Assembly (NCBI RefSeq): GCF_030272615.1
Contig: NC_081406.1
Coordinates: forward strand, 242,599,218-242,663,217
Source: Cryptomeria japonica
Taxonomy: Eukaryota > Streptophyta > Pinopsida > Cupressales > Cupressaceae
Direction: 5' to 3'
Length of the DNA: 64,000 nucleotides
Part shown: positions 33,961-45,330 of the stretch, piece by piece
How positions within the stretch are numbered: the first letter of the stretch is position 1
Layout: the number at the start of each line of letters is the position of its first letter
Notes under the pieces: generated by a model
What the model was told of the DNA's origin: nothing
Databases searched by the model: none
Seen by the model: only the letters and a program-made list of their open reading frames with translations
Program-made: the position numbers and the translations under genes

Positions 33961-34139
33961 AGGAATAAGGATAAATCATTTTACTATGTTGGTGATGATG
34001 ATTTTGGTATTATTGATGATGATGATGATGAACCTGTGAGTGGATCTGGTAATGGAAGCTCTAGTAAAGATTGGGTCTTTATTGATATCGAGGATGATTC
34101 TCTGAAACCTGTCATTGATGCAAATCATTCTGAGGAGAA

Positions 34140-34476
34140 GGATCTAGCTGCTAAAATTGAAGAGAAGGATGAATGGGTTATAGACAGTGGTTTCTCACAT
34201 CACATGACCGACGGCAAGAGGAAATTCCTGTCTTTGCAAGAATTTGATGGTGGACAAGTCAGATTTGGAGACAACAAGGAATGCAAGATCAAAGGCAAAG
34301 GAACAATATCCTTGGATGGTAAGACTAATACTAACAATGTTTATTATGTTGAAGGTTTGAAGCATAATCTTTTGAGTGTAGGTCAGATGGTGGATAGAGG
34401 ATTTCATTTACAATTCAAAGAGGGAAAGTGCAAGATTATCAATAGATCTGGTTTGGAAATTGCATCTGGAACTTAG
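34140..34476 (+). pseudogene. Copia-1 aspartic protease
   Basis: WVIDSGFSHHMTDGKRKF is the active-site region: DSG, with Phe at a position usually Ala or Cys. VRFGDNKECKIKGKGTISL and VYYVEGLKHNLLSVGQ follow as in copia proteases. The frame stops at 34474. Confidence 0.9.
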
Positions 34477-35460
34477 ACCGAAGGAAACATCTTTCATTTG
34501 AACTTCGGTGAGAAGGCTTCCTTTATTGCTCAGACTGATGAAAGTTGTATATGGCATAAGAGGACGTGTCACATGAATTTGATTGCATAGTGAAGATCAG
34601 TTCAACTCAGGCTGTTAGAGATTTATCCAAGATTATCAAACCTCATAACCCGGTATGTAGAGAATGTCAAATGGGTAAGAAAGTTAGAACTTCTTTCAGA
34701 AGCATACATGATAAATCTAATGAAATTCTTGATCTTATCCATACTGATCTGTGTGGAACAACAAGGACTAAAAGTTTTCAAGGTGATAGATACTTTATGT
34801 TGCTTATTGATGATTACTCTAGAATGATGTGGGTTACATTTTTGAAAGAAAAATCAAAAGCTCTTGAGAAATTCAAAATTTTCAAAGCTATGGTTGAGAC
34901 AAAAATAGGATTGAAGATAAAATGTTTAAGATCAAATCAAGGCGGTGAATTTGCATCCGGTGAGTTCAACAACTTTTGTGAGAAGCATGGAATCAGAAGA
35001 CAATTTTCTGCACCTAGGACTCCACAACAGAATGGAATAGCGGAAAGGAAGAACAAAACTATCTTAGATACTGCAAGGTCAATGGTGATGGAAGCCAAAT
35101 TGCCTGATATCTATTGGAGAGAAGTTGTCAATATTGCGGTATACACTTTCAACAGAGTACACATAAAAGGTGATACCAGTAAGACTCCTTATGAATTATG
35201 GTTCGATCATACTCCTACTGTTAGATATTTCAAAAATTTTGGAAGTAAATGCTATATCAGAAGAGATGATACATTAGGGAAATTTAATCCTAGATGTGAT
35301 GAAGGAATATTTTTGGGTTATTCTACTAAGAGTAAAGCATATAGATGTTATAACAAAAAACTGAATAGGATAATGGAAAGCATAAATGTCAAAGTGGATG
35401 AGCAAGGTAATAATCAGATCAGATCATATGACCATGGACCAGAAGATGAGATTGTCAAAT
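34477..35460 (+). pseudogene. Copia-1 integrase
   Basis: The HHCC zinc-binding segment begins WHKRTCHMN and ends CRECQMGKK, with a frameshift between. The core has LIHTDLCGTTRTKSFQ (first Asp) and LRSNQGGEFASGEFN, where the second catalytic Asp is Asn, and QQNGIAERKNKTILD (Glu). FLGYSTKSKAYRCYN marks the C-terminal region. The Asp-to-Asn change (GAT to AAT) alone would abolish strand transfer. Confidence 0.9.
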
Positions 35461-35469
35461 AAAAATCGG

Positions 35470-37200
35470 TTGTGCAAGAATTAGTTCAGAGCATTGATCC
35501 AATTGCTCCGATAACATCAAAAAATTCCACAATGACTATTGATGAACAGAAAGAGTCAGAAAGTCAAGACGATCCAAAGACTCCCAAGTATGTGAAGTTG
35601 AATCATTTTGAAGATCAGATCATTGGAGATAAGAGGAAAGGTGTGATGACAAGAAGAAGGTTGGTTGTTGAAGAGGTATGTTTAATTTCTCAAATTGAAC
35701 CAAAATCATTTATTGAAGCAAGTAAAGATGAGAATTGGATGAGATCTATAGAAGAATAATTGAATCAGATAGAAAAGAATAAAACATGAAAATTGGTTCC
35801 TAAGCCTAAAGATAAAAATGTTTATTGGAACCAAATGGGGTTTCAGGAATAAATTAAATGAGGAAGGTCGGGTTGTAAGGAACAAGGCTAGATTGGTTTG
35901 CGAAGGATATTCACAGGAAGAAGGAGTTGATTATGATGAAACTTATGCTCTGGTTGCAAGGATTGAAGCGGTACGACTATTTCCTTCCTATGCTGCACAC
36001 AAGAACTACAAGGTATATCAGATGGATGTTAACTGTGCATTTATGAATGGAGATCTTGAAGAGGAAGTCTACATTGAGCAACCTAGTGGATTTTCATTAT
36101 TAGAGGACAAGGACATGGTTTGCAGATTGTAGAAAGCTTTATATGGATTGAAACAAGCCCCTAGAGCATGGTATGCTAGATTAGAAAAATATCTTTCAAA
36201 GCTTGGTTTTAGCAAAAGTAATGTTGATAGTAACTTATATTATAAGATTGAGCATGATGACATACCGATTATTGAAGTCTTTGTTGATTATATCATTTTT
36301 GGAGAAGAATAAAGTTTATGCATGAAATTTGCTGATGATATGAAGAATGAATTTGAAATGTCTATGATTGGAGAGATGAAATTTTTCTTAGGTTAGAAAA
36401 TTACTCAGACTGATAAAGGTATTTTCATTTGTCAAACTAAGTATGTGAAGGAATTTCTTAAGAAATTTGGTCTTGGAAACTCAAAACCTATTGGTACTCC
36501 TATGATAATCAGTTGCAAATTGTCTAAAGAAGATGAATCCTTGACAATGAACCCATCTAGATACAAATCAATGATTGGTGGATTGTTGTACTTAAATCAG
36601 ACCAGACTGGATATAATGAATGTTGTATGCATTGCTTCTAGATTTCAGTTTGATTCAAGAGGAAGTCATGATATTGTTGTTAAAAGAATATTCAGATATT
36701 TGGTAGGAACAACAGATTATGGGTTATGGTATCCAAAGGATGATGATTTCAGATTATGTGCCTATACAAACTTAGATTGGACAGGAGATGTGGATGATCG
36801 AAACAACACTACAAGTGGTGCATTCTTTCTTGGGAAGAAGTTGGTTTCATGGCTTGGCAAGAAACAATCATGCACTTCATTATCTATTGCTAAAGTTGAA
36901 TATGTAGCGGCTGCAACTAACTGCACTCAGATTTTATGGATGAAGCAAATGTTGAAGGATATAAGGGTAAGTTATAATGAGCCTATTGTTATTCACTGTG
37001 ATAATACTACTGCTATTGATATGCCAAAGAATCTGGTATTTCATTCCAAATCATAACACATTTCTATAAGGTATAATTTCTTGAAGGAAAAGTTTGAAGC
37101 AAAGGAAGTCATATTGCTTTATGTGCCTACTAAGGAAAGGATTACAAATATTCTAATGAAACCATTGCCTAAAGATACCTTTGAATATCTCAGAGATACT
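35470..37200 (+). pseudogene. Copia-1 reverse transcriptase and RNase H
   Basis: Motifs include FRNKLNEEGRVVRNKARLVC, YQMDVNCAFMNGDLEEEVYI and ALYGLKQAPRAWYARLEKYL. The catalytic YVDD motif near 36280 reads FVDYIIFG, the second Asp being Tyr. RNase H follows with SRYKSMIGGLLYL and LCAYTNLDWTGDVDDRN, then KVEYVAAATNCTQILW and HCDNTTAIDMPKN. Stops lie at 36130, 36310, 36394 and 37054. The last codons (TFEYLRD) are interrupted at 37200 by the inserted minus-strand element and resume at 40909. Confidence 0.9.
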
Positions 37201-37998
37201 CTCAAAAGAGAACTGACCGGATTATGCAGCAAGAGTAACACAACGAAAGCAATAAGAAAACATAGCAAAATTACTGAAACGGATCATATTATTGTCTTAG
37301 AACCTTCGACAACCAACCGATCATCATCAAACAATCATCATAGAACATCCGGTAGTCAACCTGTTACATGCAGGCTACAAGCCAGATACACTCCATCCGG
37401 AACTCTCAGAGTCAATCGGATCACTAATCAACAATATAAATCTTTTATTCTGATTTCTACTTCTTTCCCCATAAATGCTTACATGATACCCTATATATAC
37501 CCTCCGGAACATATTCGGGTCGGCAACAAATGATTACAATTACCAATGCAGGAAAATGAAACGTGTAACTAGGTCGACCCTAACAATGAAAGAAATTCTT
37601 TCGGAAAATAACAACCAAGAACTGCAGATCAGCAGGAAGGTCGGCCACACACCAAAGAACATTGGACAAGACCCCAAATAGATCCACACACCAAGAAACA
37701 TCTCCGAAAATGAAGGAAAACCAACCGGTAAGCACAAGAACTATCCCGGAACCCAGAAACAGTCAAACCGAGAGTGATAACTAGTCGAAAAAGAATCCAA
37801 ATGGGCTAAAAATCTGAATTAAGCACATAAACCAGCCTAGAAATTGAAAATAGGATCAACAATGAAAAGCAAGCAACTACCGACACCTTCTGGTAGGAAC
37901 ACATAAAACTGCACACTGAACTGAATAAGAACTAAATTGAAAGTAAATATTTTTGGTTGATGCAAGATTACTCATAGACCGGGGATGCTCCTGCATCA
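37201..37998 (-). repeat. Left terminal repeat (3' LTR in element orientation), end-truncated
   Basis: It aligns to the right copy from CTCAAAAGAG onward but lacks the outer 28 bases beginning TGATGCAGCC. In their place is Copia-1 sequence CTTTGAATATCTCAGAGAT, which is repeated with two mismatches to the right of the element at 40909. The inner end CTGCATCA at 37998 is intact. Confidence 0.82.
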
Positions 37999-38037
37999 GA
38001 CACCCCTGGTAGAAATAGATGTTCCATGAGAGGCAAC

Positions 38038-38613
38038 TCATGAACATCGAAAAGGATTCGGGATAAATACCCCATGCTCATTTATGATCCAAACATCTTC
38101 CTTATCTACAAACCTCTTCTTTAGCTCCTGTGGGATCTCAACCAGATTCTCTAACCCCTGACTCTCTTTGTTTCTCTTCCTTTGCTTTAGATCTACACAT
38201 TGTTTGTGCTTACCACTCTCTTTCTTTTGCAACTCTGATTTGTTTCTACCACAAGACTTCATTCGGTTTGTCACCATAATCTTTTCGTCATCTAGTTCTA
38301 TTTGTCCATCAAGCTTATCTATCAGATCCATTTGTAGACTCATGTCATCTTCCAGTATAACCTTTGCAACTAGTTTCTCAGTACTACAACTTTTCTCAAG
38401 ATTTAGGTTCTTCACCTCCTTCTCTTTCTCCTTCAAAGAAGTCAATGTGAACTTTTGCCCATCCTTCTCAATAGTGATTAGGTTTCTTCTACAGTCATAA
38501 ATAGCTCCTCTATCAAACTGCCAAGGTCTTCCAAACAAGACATGACAAGCACTCATAGATACGACATCACACAAGACCTCATCCCTAAAAGGCCCAATAT
38601 AAAAATTCACCAA
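38038..38613 (-). pseudogene. Post-protease segment of the gag-only element
   Basis: The frame begins VNFYIGPFRDEVLCDVV, then MSACHVLFGRPWQFDRGAIY, the typical C-terminal half of a gypsy retropepsin (the LLGRPWQ-type motif). A highly charged tail (LKEKEKEVKNLNLEKS, KSCGRNKSELQKKESGKHK) follows and ends at 38038 with a stop about 40 bases before the LTR. A connection to a reverse transcriptase is absent, so the ORF ends where pol would begin. Confidence 0.75.
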
Positions 38614-38691
38614 ACACTGCTCCTTTACTTCTAACTCTTGATCATCTTGTAACCAACTTACCTTGTAAGGACAAGGGTGCTCAAGCCTCTT

Positions 38692-39114
38692 CTATCCAAG
38701 ATTCACTACCATCTCCTCGGATACCAAATTATTAGTACTTCCACTATCCACAATAGCCTTGCAACACTTACTACCTGATTTGCACACAGTCCGAAAAAGA
38801 CTCTTTCTCTTAGTAGATCCGGTATCTTCACTGCTTTGCTCCATCATGACTCTTCTAAATGTAAGGGATTCTCCTTGCTCTGGTGCACAGTCAGTTTTGA
38901 TAGCTTCACCTTCTAGTGCCTCATTTGCCACACAACTTCTTGCCATTCCCTGCTTACATTCATAAAATATATGCCCGGTTTCTCCACACTTGAAACATTT
39001 GCTGGGAAATTCTCTATCGGTACTACCACTGCCTTTCCTTTGTGTTTTTTGTTCTGGTTCTTTACTCCACTTAGGTTTTGATTGTTCTTCCACATTATGC
39101 TTCTCTGTACTCAT
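38692..39114 (-). pseudogene. Zinc knuckle and protease N-terminal half of the gag-only element
   Basis: CFKCGETGHIFYEC is a standard CCHC knuckle (about 38990-38940). The retropepsin active site follows: CCKAIVDSGSTNNLVSEEMV near 38720. A TAG at 38692 (CAA- or CAG-type decay) separates this from the rest of the protease, which continues in the same order at 38613. Confidence 0.88.
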
Positions 39115-39153
39115 CTGCCCCTTGAATCTCTCCTTCTCTCTAAGGTTATTCAG

Positions 39154-39924
39154 CTATTTTATTCTCACCTTTTCCTCACCCTTCAAAGCATACTGGTAAG
39201 CTTCTTCAACTATGGAAACCCTCAACATACTCATCTCATCCTGAATGTTAAATGCAAGTCCATTTATGTACCTTGCCACCTTTTCTCTATCCATCTCTCT
39301 ATGTCCAGATCTAATCATCACCTTGTAGAATTTTTTAGTATATTCTTTCACAGTCATGTTTCTCTGTTTCAAGTTCTGCAACTTCTTGAACAATTCCAAC
39401 TCATAGTCTCCCGGTATGAACTTGGCCTTTAATCTTGCAACCATCTGTCTCGACCGGGTGATCTTCATTTCTCCATTCTCCACTCTATCTTTCTGTAATT
39501 CTTTCCACCATAAGGCAGCATGCCCTTTCAACTTAGTCTGTGCCAACCGGACTCTCTGTGGGTCGTTGACATCCTCAAACTCAAAGTAATCCTCCAACTC
39601 TCTGATCTAGTCAATTAGATCCTCCGGGTTCTGTGTTCTGGAAAAGTTTGAAACTTTGACTTTATGAACTTTACTCGCTTGCGCCACTGCTCTCAATAAT
39701 ATTTCCTCTCTTCCGTCTTCCGATCCTTCAACCTCTTCCACTTCAAGTTCTTCATCGACTTCTTCACACTTATCATTAGATCCTGGGTTCCTCCGCAAAC
39801 CAGCCAATGCGTTCTGGATTTTGTTCCTCACCTCATTCTTGAAATCCTTCATCATCTGCTCTACCCTCCAGGGGTTCATCCTTCTAGGCAACATCTCCTC
39901 TTTCGCTTTGATGAATTGCCTCAA
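39154..39924 (-). pseudogene. Capsid region of the gag-only element
   Basis: Two open pieces in order. The upstream piece (39924-39607) is rich in Glu and has VEQMMKDFKNEVRNKIQ. The downstream piece (39597-39154) has the retrotrans_gag core: LEDYFEFEDVNDPQRVRLAQ, KGHAALWWKELQKDR and FIPGDYELELFKKLQNLKQ, with YTKKFYKVM. They are separated by one stop near 39608. The gag of a non-autonomous element could support packaging while polymerase comes from a partner. Confidence 0.88.
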
Positions 39925-40085
39925 CTCGAAGATCTAACTATTGGTTTCAATTGCCTCTCACTCTGCGATCTATTGAACACAGGCATAGCCTGCCTCCAAT
40001 TGGTGATCTATCCACCCAAAGGAATGCCTCAAAGTTCGCAAACAACTCTTCCACCAACCGGTTCATAACCAACTCTTATATCAAT

Positions 40086-40908
40086 TGATGCAGCCATAAC
40101 CAGTAAACCCTCAAAAGAGAACTGACTGGCTTATGCAGCAAGAGTAACACAACGAAAAGTAACAAGAAAACATAGCAAGATTACTGAAACAAATCATATT
40201 ATTGTCTTAGAACCTCTGGCAACCAACCAATCATCATCAAACAATCATCATAGAACATCTGGTAGTCAACTCGTTACATGCAGACTACAAGCCAGATACA
40301 CTCCATTCAGAACTCTCGGAGTCACCAGATCACTAATCACTAATCTAAATCTTTTATTCTAATTTCTACTTTCTTCCCCACAAATGATTATATGATACCC
40401 TATATATACCCTTCGTAACATATCTGGGTCAGCCACAAAAGATTACATTTACCAATGTAGGAAAATGAAACGTGTAACGAGGTCGACCCTAAGAATGAAA
40501 TAAATTCTTCTGGAAAATAACAACCAAGAAATGTGGATCAGTAAGAAGGTCGGCCACATGCCAAAGAACATCGGACAAGACCCCAAATAGATCCACACGC
40601 CAAGAAACCACTCTGAAAATGAAGGAAAACCAACCGATAAGCATAAGAACTGTCCCAGAACCTAGAAACAATCAAATTGGGAGCGATAACTAGCCGAAAA
40701 AGAATCCAAATGGACTAAAAATTTGGAATCAAGCACATGAACCAGCCTGGAAACTAAAAATAGGATTTGCAATGATAAGCAAGCAACTACCGACACCTAC
40801 TAGCAGGAACACATAAAACTGCACACTGAACTAAATAAGAACTAAATTGAAAGTAAATATTTTTGGTTGATGCAAGATTGCTCATAGACCAGGGAGGCTC
40901 CTATATCA
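40086..40908 (-). repeat. Right terminal repeat (5' LTR in element orientation), complete
   Basis: On the plus strand it begins TGATGCAGCC and ends CTATATCA (823 bases). It is the reference for the truncated left copy. The plus-strand sequence outside, CTTTGAATATCTTGGAGAT, resumes the Copia-1 frame. Confidence 0.88.
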
Positions 40909-41245
40909 CTTTGAATATCTTGGAGATCAGTTGGGGGTCACCACCCCTCCGACAGAGACTTAGAGATGCAGGGATGCGTCAATCCGGTGAGCTCATCAGA
41001 CATACATTTTGATCTGGGTTGATGGGATGATGTTGCTGCTCAGGGGGAGTAGTCAGTTGTTTGGTTTAGTATTTTGGTTTGGCATCAGCCCTTTGTCATT
41101 GATGTCAAAGGGGGAGACAATGTTCATATGAAAATAAAAAAATCTTAGGGGGAGAAATATTTTGTTGGTTCTTGATTGTTTGGGTAGATTGTTGGCATTC
41201 CTTGGCACTTGGATGTTTTTCACATTCAATGTTGTCATCAATGCC
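40909..41245 (+). pseudogene. Copia-1 end of pol and 3' non-coding sequence before Copia-2
   Basis: The segment resumes TFEYLRDQLGVTT, the usual end of a copia polyprotein, with a stop soon after. Purine-rich stretches AAAGGGGGAGAC (41108) and TTAGGGGGAG (41144) follow. Copia-2 is inserted after ATGCC at 41245. Confidence 0.75.
41241..41245. repeat. Target-site duplication of Copia-2, left copy (ATGCC)
   Basis: The same bases follow Copia-2 at 47936-47940. Confidence 0.92.
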
Positions 41246-41697
41246 TATTGGTGTAATTATTTATTCTTATAGGATATAATTACACTTTACTTAAGTTAAC
41301 TTAGGATAATGCATTTCATTGTAGTTTGGATATGAGACACTTAGGGAAGTGTGCACATAGGAATGATGCTTGTAGGAGAAATTCCATCTTTTATGGTCTT
41401 ATCTTGTTGTTACATTCCACATTCGGTGGGTGATCCACCTCTTGTGGAATATTATATTATTTCTCCTACCTACCCCTACTTTTTCTTACCTACCCTTGTT
41501 TCTCATTGAGCCACGTGTCATGATTGTGTGCTCACATATCCATTTGGCCTTGCCTATATAAGCAGGCGCATATTCATTGTATTTGTTAATCCAATTTGTC
41601 ATTTGCATATTGATGAGAATACAGTTTATTCTTGTCAAACTATTGTCTCTCTTTTGTATGCTTTTTATTTTACCCTTGATCTTGGCAAAATCTCACA
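41246..41697 (+). repeat. 5' LTR of Copia-2
   Basis: Ends AAAATCTCACA. It has a TATA-like CCTATATAAGCAGG at about 41551 (also in the 3' LTR at about 47791), the probable promoter. Confidence 0.92.
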
Positions 41698-41710
41698 TGG
41701 TATCAGAGCC
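41698..41710 (+). other. Primer-binding site of Copia-2
   Basis: TGGTATCAGAGCC is an exact initiator-methionine tRNA complement directly after the LTR. Confidence 0.95.
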
Positions 41711-43081
41711 ATTGGGGCTTCATTGATTGGTTTTAGGAGACATCTTGGAAGGCTTCTAATTTCGGATTTGAGGTACTGCATGTTTTGGAGGCATCCTAGA
41801 TCATTTTTGACCTCACTATTGCATCAGGGAGGCCATTTCCATAAAAATCAAGTATAAACTCGACCTATTTTGGCAAAAGTTGAATTTTGGGTGTTGGAGG
41901 AATTTTTTACCCAATTTGGGTAGCACGGTACGGATTTAAAAAAATATATATATTTTTCTATGTGAAAATATAATTTCTATCTTTAAAAAAATATTTTCGC
42001 AGATTTTTTTTTTTTTTAAAAGGGAAAAGTTGATTTTTTTTTTATAAAATATATTATATACGAGGGGGGTACGTTAACCCCACCCCTCATACCCTGCACA
42101 ATCTACAAGGACCCACCGTATTGTCTGACCCATGTAGCATCTTCCAGTACCATGCAATGTCTTCCGGCTCCTTGTAGCGGCACACTTAGCCTCGTTGGTG
42201 ACACGCAACCCGCCGACCCCATAGCCCTGTCGGTCGCTCACCGCCGATAGCCCCGTCGCACGCTGCCATCGACTGCGAATGCCCGTTGACCATCTTGTCG
42301 GCCCCGCCTCTCGCCGGCCCTCGATGATCATGTTGTCGACCTCCGACCCCGTTGCGACTGACTGTCGGCCTCAATCCTCGCCGGCTCCGACCATCAACCA
42401 GCCACCAATGACCTCACGCCAACCTGCCACATGCCTGATACCTCCCTCTGGCGGGCCCACATTCGCCACGTGGTAGGTGGCCACTGGCTCATGGGTAAGA
42501 CATTGTGACACATCACACGTACAACCATCTGCCACGACATCATATCTGTACAGTGGGCAAGGGGGTGTGACGATCATTTTGATGGTCATACGATCGTCAA
42601 ATTTAACACAGTAAATTGTTGACGTTAGCCTGCGTCAACACCTTTTTTGAAAAAAATTAGACCCCTCTCCGTTGAGCAGTTTGATTTTTTGGGTCAACTT
42701 TGGAGGCCCATAACTTGCTCAATTATGCTCCTTTTTTGGTGAATTTTTTTTTTTTATTTGGGCTAATTTTTCATGCTCTCCACAGTGGTGTGGTCATTTT
42801 TTAAATTTTTGCAGAGATTTTGAGTGGATATTGTACTTTCAGAAATTGGTCTTTTTTGGCCTACTTGGTACTTGTAATTTGCTTGGATCTTAGTTTAGAT
42901 CTCTTGCATTATTAGTTTGAGTCTCCTTTGGCCTATTTGAGGCAGTTGTAAAGTTGAAATCAGAAGTCCACTTTGTCTTTTTTTGCAAGTGGCCCATTGT
43001 ACATGCACTAAGTATAAAGTGCCAAATCATCATTTTTTTTGGGGGGGGGTTTCTTTGATTGAGTGAATTTGGGGGGGTGTC
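41711..43081 (+). other. Copia-2 leader with a GC-rich block
   Basis: No supported gene. The block 42060-42600 is rich in C, G and CpG (for example CGCCGACCCC, CGCCGGCCC), unlike everything around it. It has short ORFs on both strands without a recognised domain. T-rich stretches flank it. Confidence 0.6.
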
Positions 43082-43980
43082 TTGCGTGATTGTGCCTCTC
43101 TTTCCTTGTGCTCTTTCATTTTTGTTGCTACAAGTCCTCATAAATTTCCACCTTTAACTCCACATAACTATGCATCTTGGAAAAATAAAGCATGGAGCAA
43201 ACTAATGGAAACGGGACTCACACATTACATAGATGGAACAATAGTAGCACCAATAGATCCTAAGGCTAATCCTAATGCTCAGTTAGAATGGCTCACTAAA
43301 AATTGCATGGCTCTTGGAACTTTGCGTAAGTATGTATCAGATGACCTCATTTTTCACATTGAGAAGTGTTCTACAATCAAAGAGGCTTGTGATATCTTTC
43401 AAAAATTGTATGGTCAAGTTGATGAAATCAGAGGCTACAAGGTTGACAATGAGCTCACCAACTTGGATCCCAAGAGTTTTGACACAATCCAAGATTATGT
43501 CACCAAAGCAAATGAGCTAAGAGCAAAGCTTAAGGATTGTGGAATTGACAAAAAAGATGCTCAGTTGATATTCAACTTGTTGGACAAGCTTTCACCTGAA
43601 TATGCAACATTTGTTTCTAGCTTCCAAACTCATCGTTTGACAGTGGGGAGTTCCTACACTGTGCCTACATTTGATGCTTTTCACAGAAATGTTGATGTTG
43701 GAACAATCTAAGTTGTTGAACATGGGGATTCTCAAGTCTTCAAAGTCCAAGGCTTTGGTGGCTAATCAAGGGAGTCAAGGCAAAGATTCCAACAAGAAGA
43801 AGAGGCAATCTAAGTCAAAGCCACAATAGGAAAAAGGACAATCATCCTCTCCATCACAAGGCGATTCTTCATCCTCTTCCAAGAAGGGGAATCCACCTAA
43901 AAAGGAAAAACCAACTTGTGCTTATTGCAAGAAGTATGGTCATGATGAGCATCGATGCCACACCAAGCAAGTTGATGAGT
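43082..43980 (+). pseudogene. Copia-2 gag with zinc knuckle
   Basis: The UBN2-type gag core includes LTPHNYASWKNKAWSKLMET, CMALGTLRKYVSDDLIFHI, DIFQKLYGQVDEIRGYKV and LDKLSPEYATFVSSFQTH. A one-base shift near 43680 moves the frame to MLMLEQSKLLNMG. A Ser/Lys-rich linker leads to the knuckle CAYCKKYGHDEHRCH at about 43915. The start codon is not clear; the first in-frame ATG after the leader lies near 43082. Confidence 0.87.
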
Positions 43981-44420
43981 TGACAAATCTTCTTAAGAAG
44001 AACAACATCAATTTGCCATCCGCCTACAACAAGAAGGACACATCTCCTTCCACTTCCTCACAGTCTAAGGGAAAAAGGAAAGCATTTGTGGCTAAAATAG
44101 GTTCTTCACAACAGTGGATACTTGACTCGGGTGCCTCTTATCACATGGGTTCTACAAAGGAGCAGTTTTCTTCATTGGAGCCATCAAAGGTACCTCACAT
44201 TTACATAGGTGATGATACACAAGTTCCAGTTGAAGGGAAATGTTTGGTTGCCATGGATGATGGAACATTTGAGAATGTTCTTTATGTTCCTAACTTATCT
44301 ACCAATCTTCTCTCTATCTACCAAATTACTCACTATGGGAATGTGAAAAAGGTTGAGTTTACACCCGATTTAGTTGTGGTAAAAGAACTTGATAATGATG
44401 CCTTGGTAGTAGTGGGATGA
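43981..44420 (+). pseudogene. Copia-2 aspartic protease
   Basis: The active site reads WILDSGASYHMGSTKEQFSS, followed by HIYIGDDTQVPVEGKC and VLYVPNLSTNLLSIYQITH. The frame is open until a TGA at 44418 (TGG or CGA decay). Confidence 0.92.
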
Positions 44421-45330
44421 GTCAATGACAACTCAAGGCTTTATTCATCCTCCCACTTTGTGCCAAGTTCTCCTTCTAGGGCCTTGCTTACTCATTCAAA
44501 TTCAGAAAGTAAGCTATGGTATGAGCGGTTTGGTCACCTCAACTACCGCTACCTTGAGCAACTTAGCACTAAAGACATGGTCACAGGTCTACCTCAAATT
44601 AGTTTTTCAGAGGGTGTATGTTCAGGATGTTCCATGGGCAAGCATCCCGAGGAGAAGTATGATAAGGGGAAAGCTTGGAGAGCTTTGGAAGTTCTTCAAC
44701 TTGTTCACAACGATGTAGCAAGTCCATTTCCATCACCTTCATTTAGTAGGGCCCGCTACATCCTCACCTTCATTGATGAATACTCCTGCTTCACTCGGGT
44801 CTATTTTTTTGTTCATAAGAGTGAAGTGTTTGACATATTTCTAGACTTCAAGGCTCATGTGGAGAAGCAATCAGGGAAAGTGGTCAACATTCTTCGCACA
44901 GATAATGGAAAAGAATATGTGAACAAAAGACTTGAGGATTTTTGTACATTTGAGGGGATTGATCTTTAGCATTCAGTTGCCCACACTCTGCAACAAAGTG
45001 GAGTTGCAGAACACAAGAATAGAACTCTCAAAGAAATGGCTAGCTGTATGATACATGCACGTTCTCTTGATCCCGCCTTTTGGGCAAAGGCTATCAGTTG
45101 TGCCACACACATCCAAAATCGGGTTCCTCACAAATCTTTGATAGGTATTACTCCTTTTGAGGCTTGGGCTGGTAGGAAATCGATTGTGAGACATTTCAGA
45201 GTCTTTGGGTGTCTAGCATGGGCTTGCATTCCTCCTTAGAAACGCAAGGCATTAGAACCTCAGAGTCGGCCTTGTATTTTTGTTGGATATCCTGAGGGTG
45301 TTAAGGCATATTGATTGATCGATCCAGAGA
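44421..45330 (+). pseudogene. Copia-2 integrase
   Basis: HHCC segment: WYERFGHLNYRYLEQL to CSGCSMGKHPEEK. The catalytic residues are present in LVHNDVASP (Asp), ILRTDNGKEYVNK (Asp) and QSGVAEHKNRTLKEM (Glu). AWAGRKSIVRHFRVFGCLAW is the C-terminal conserved part. A stop at 44968 (CAG to TAG in DL-Gln-HSVA) lies between the second Asp and the Glu. Confidence 0.92.

Larger units (their letters stand above)
37201..40908 (-). mobile_element. Gypsy-like element with gag and protease only, nested in Copia-1
   Basis: Two related terminal repeats (37201-37998 and 40086-40908) enclose about 2.1 kb with minus-strand gag and protease ORFs. No reverse transcriptase or integrase is present. The complete repeat has inverted ends TGATGCAG ... 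CTGCATCA. On the minus strand the sequence after the right-hand repeat, TTGATATAAGAG, is a decayed initiator-Met primer site. The layout resembles terminal-repeat gag-only (TR-GAG) non-autonomous elements; an internal deletion of a full element is the alternative. Confidence 0.78.

Noticed and set aside
42074-42589. GC-rich block of Copia-2 as a captured gene
   Set aside because: ORFs on both strands are equally long and repetitive in codon use, and none shows a domain; kept only as a compositional oddity.
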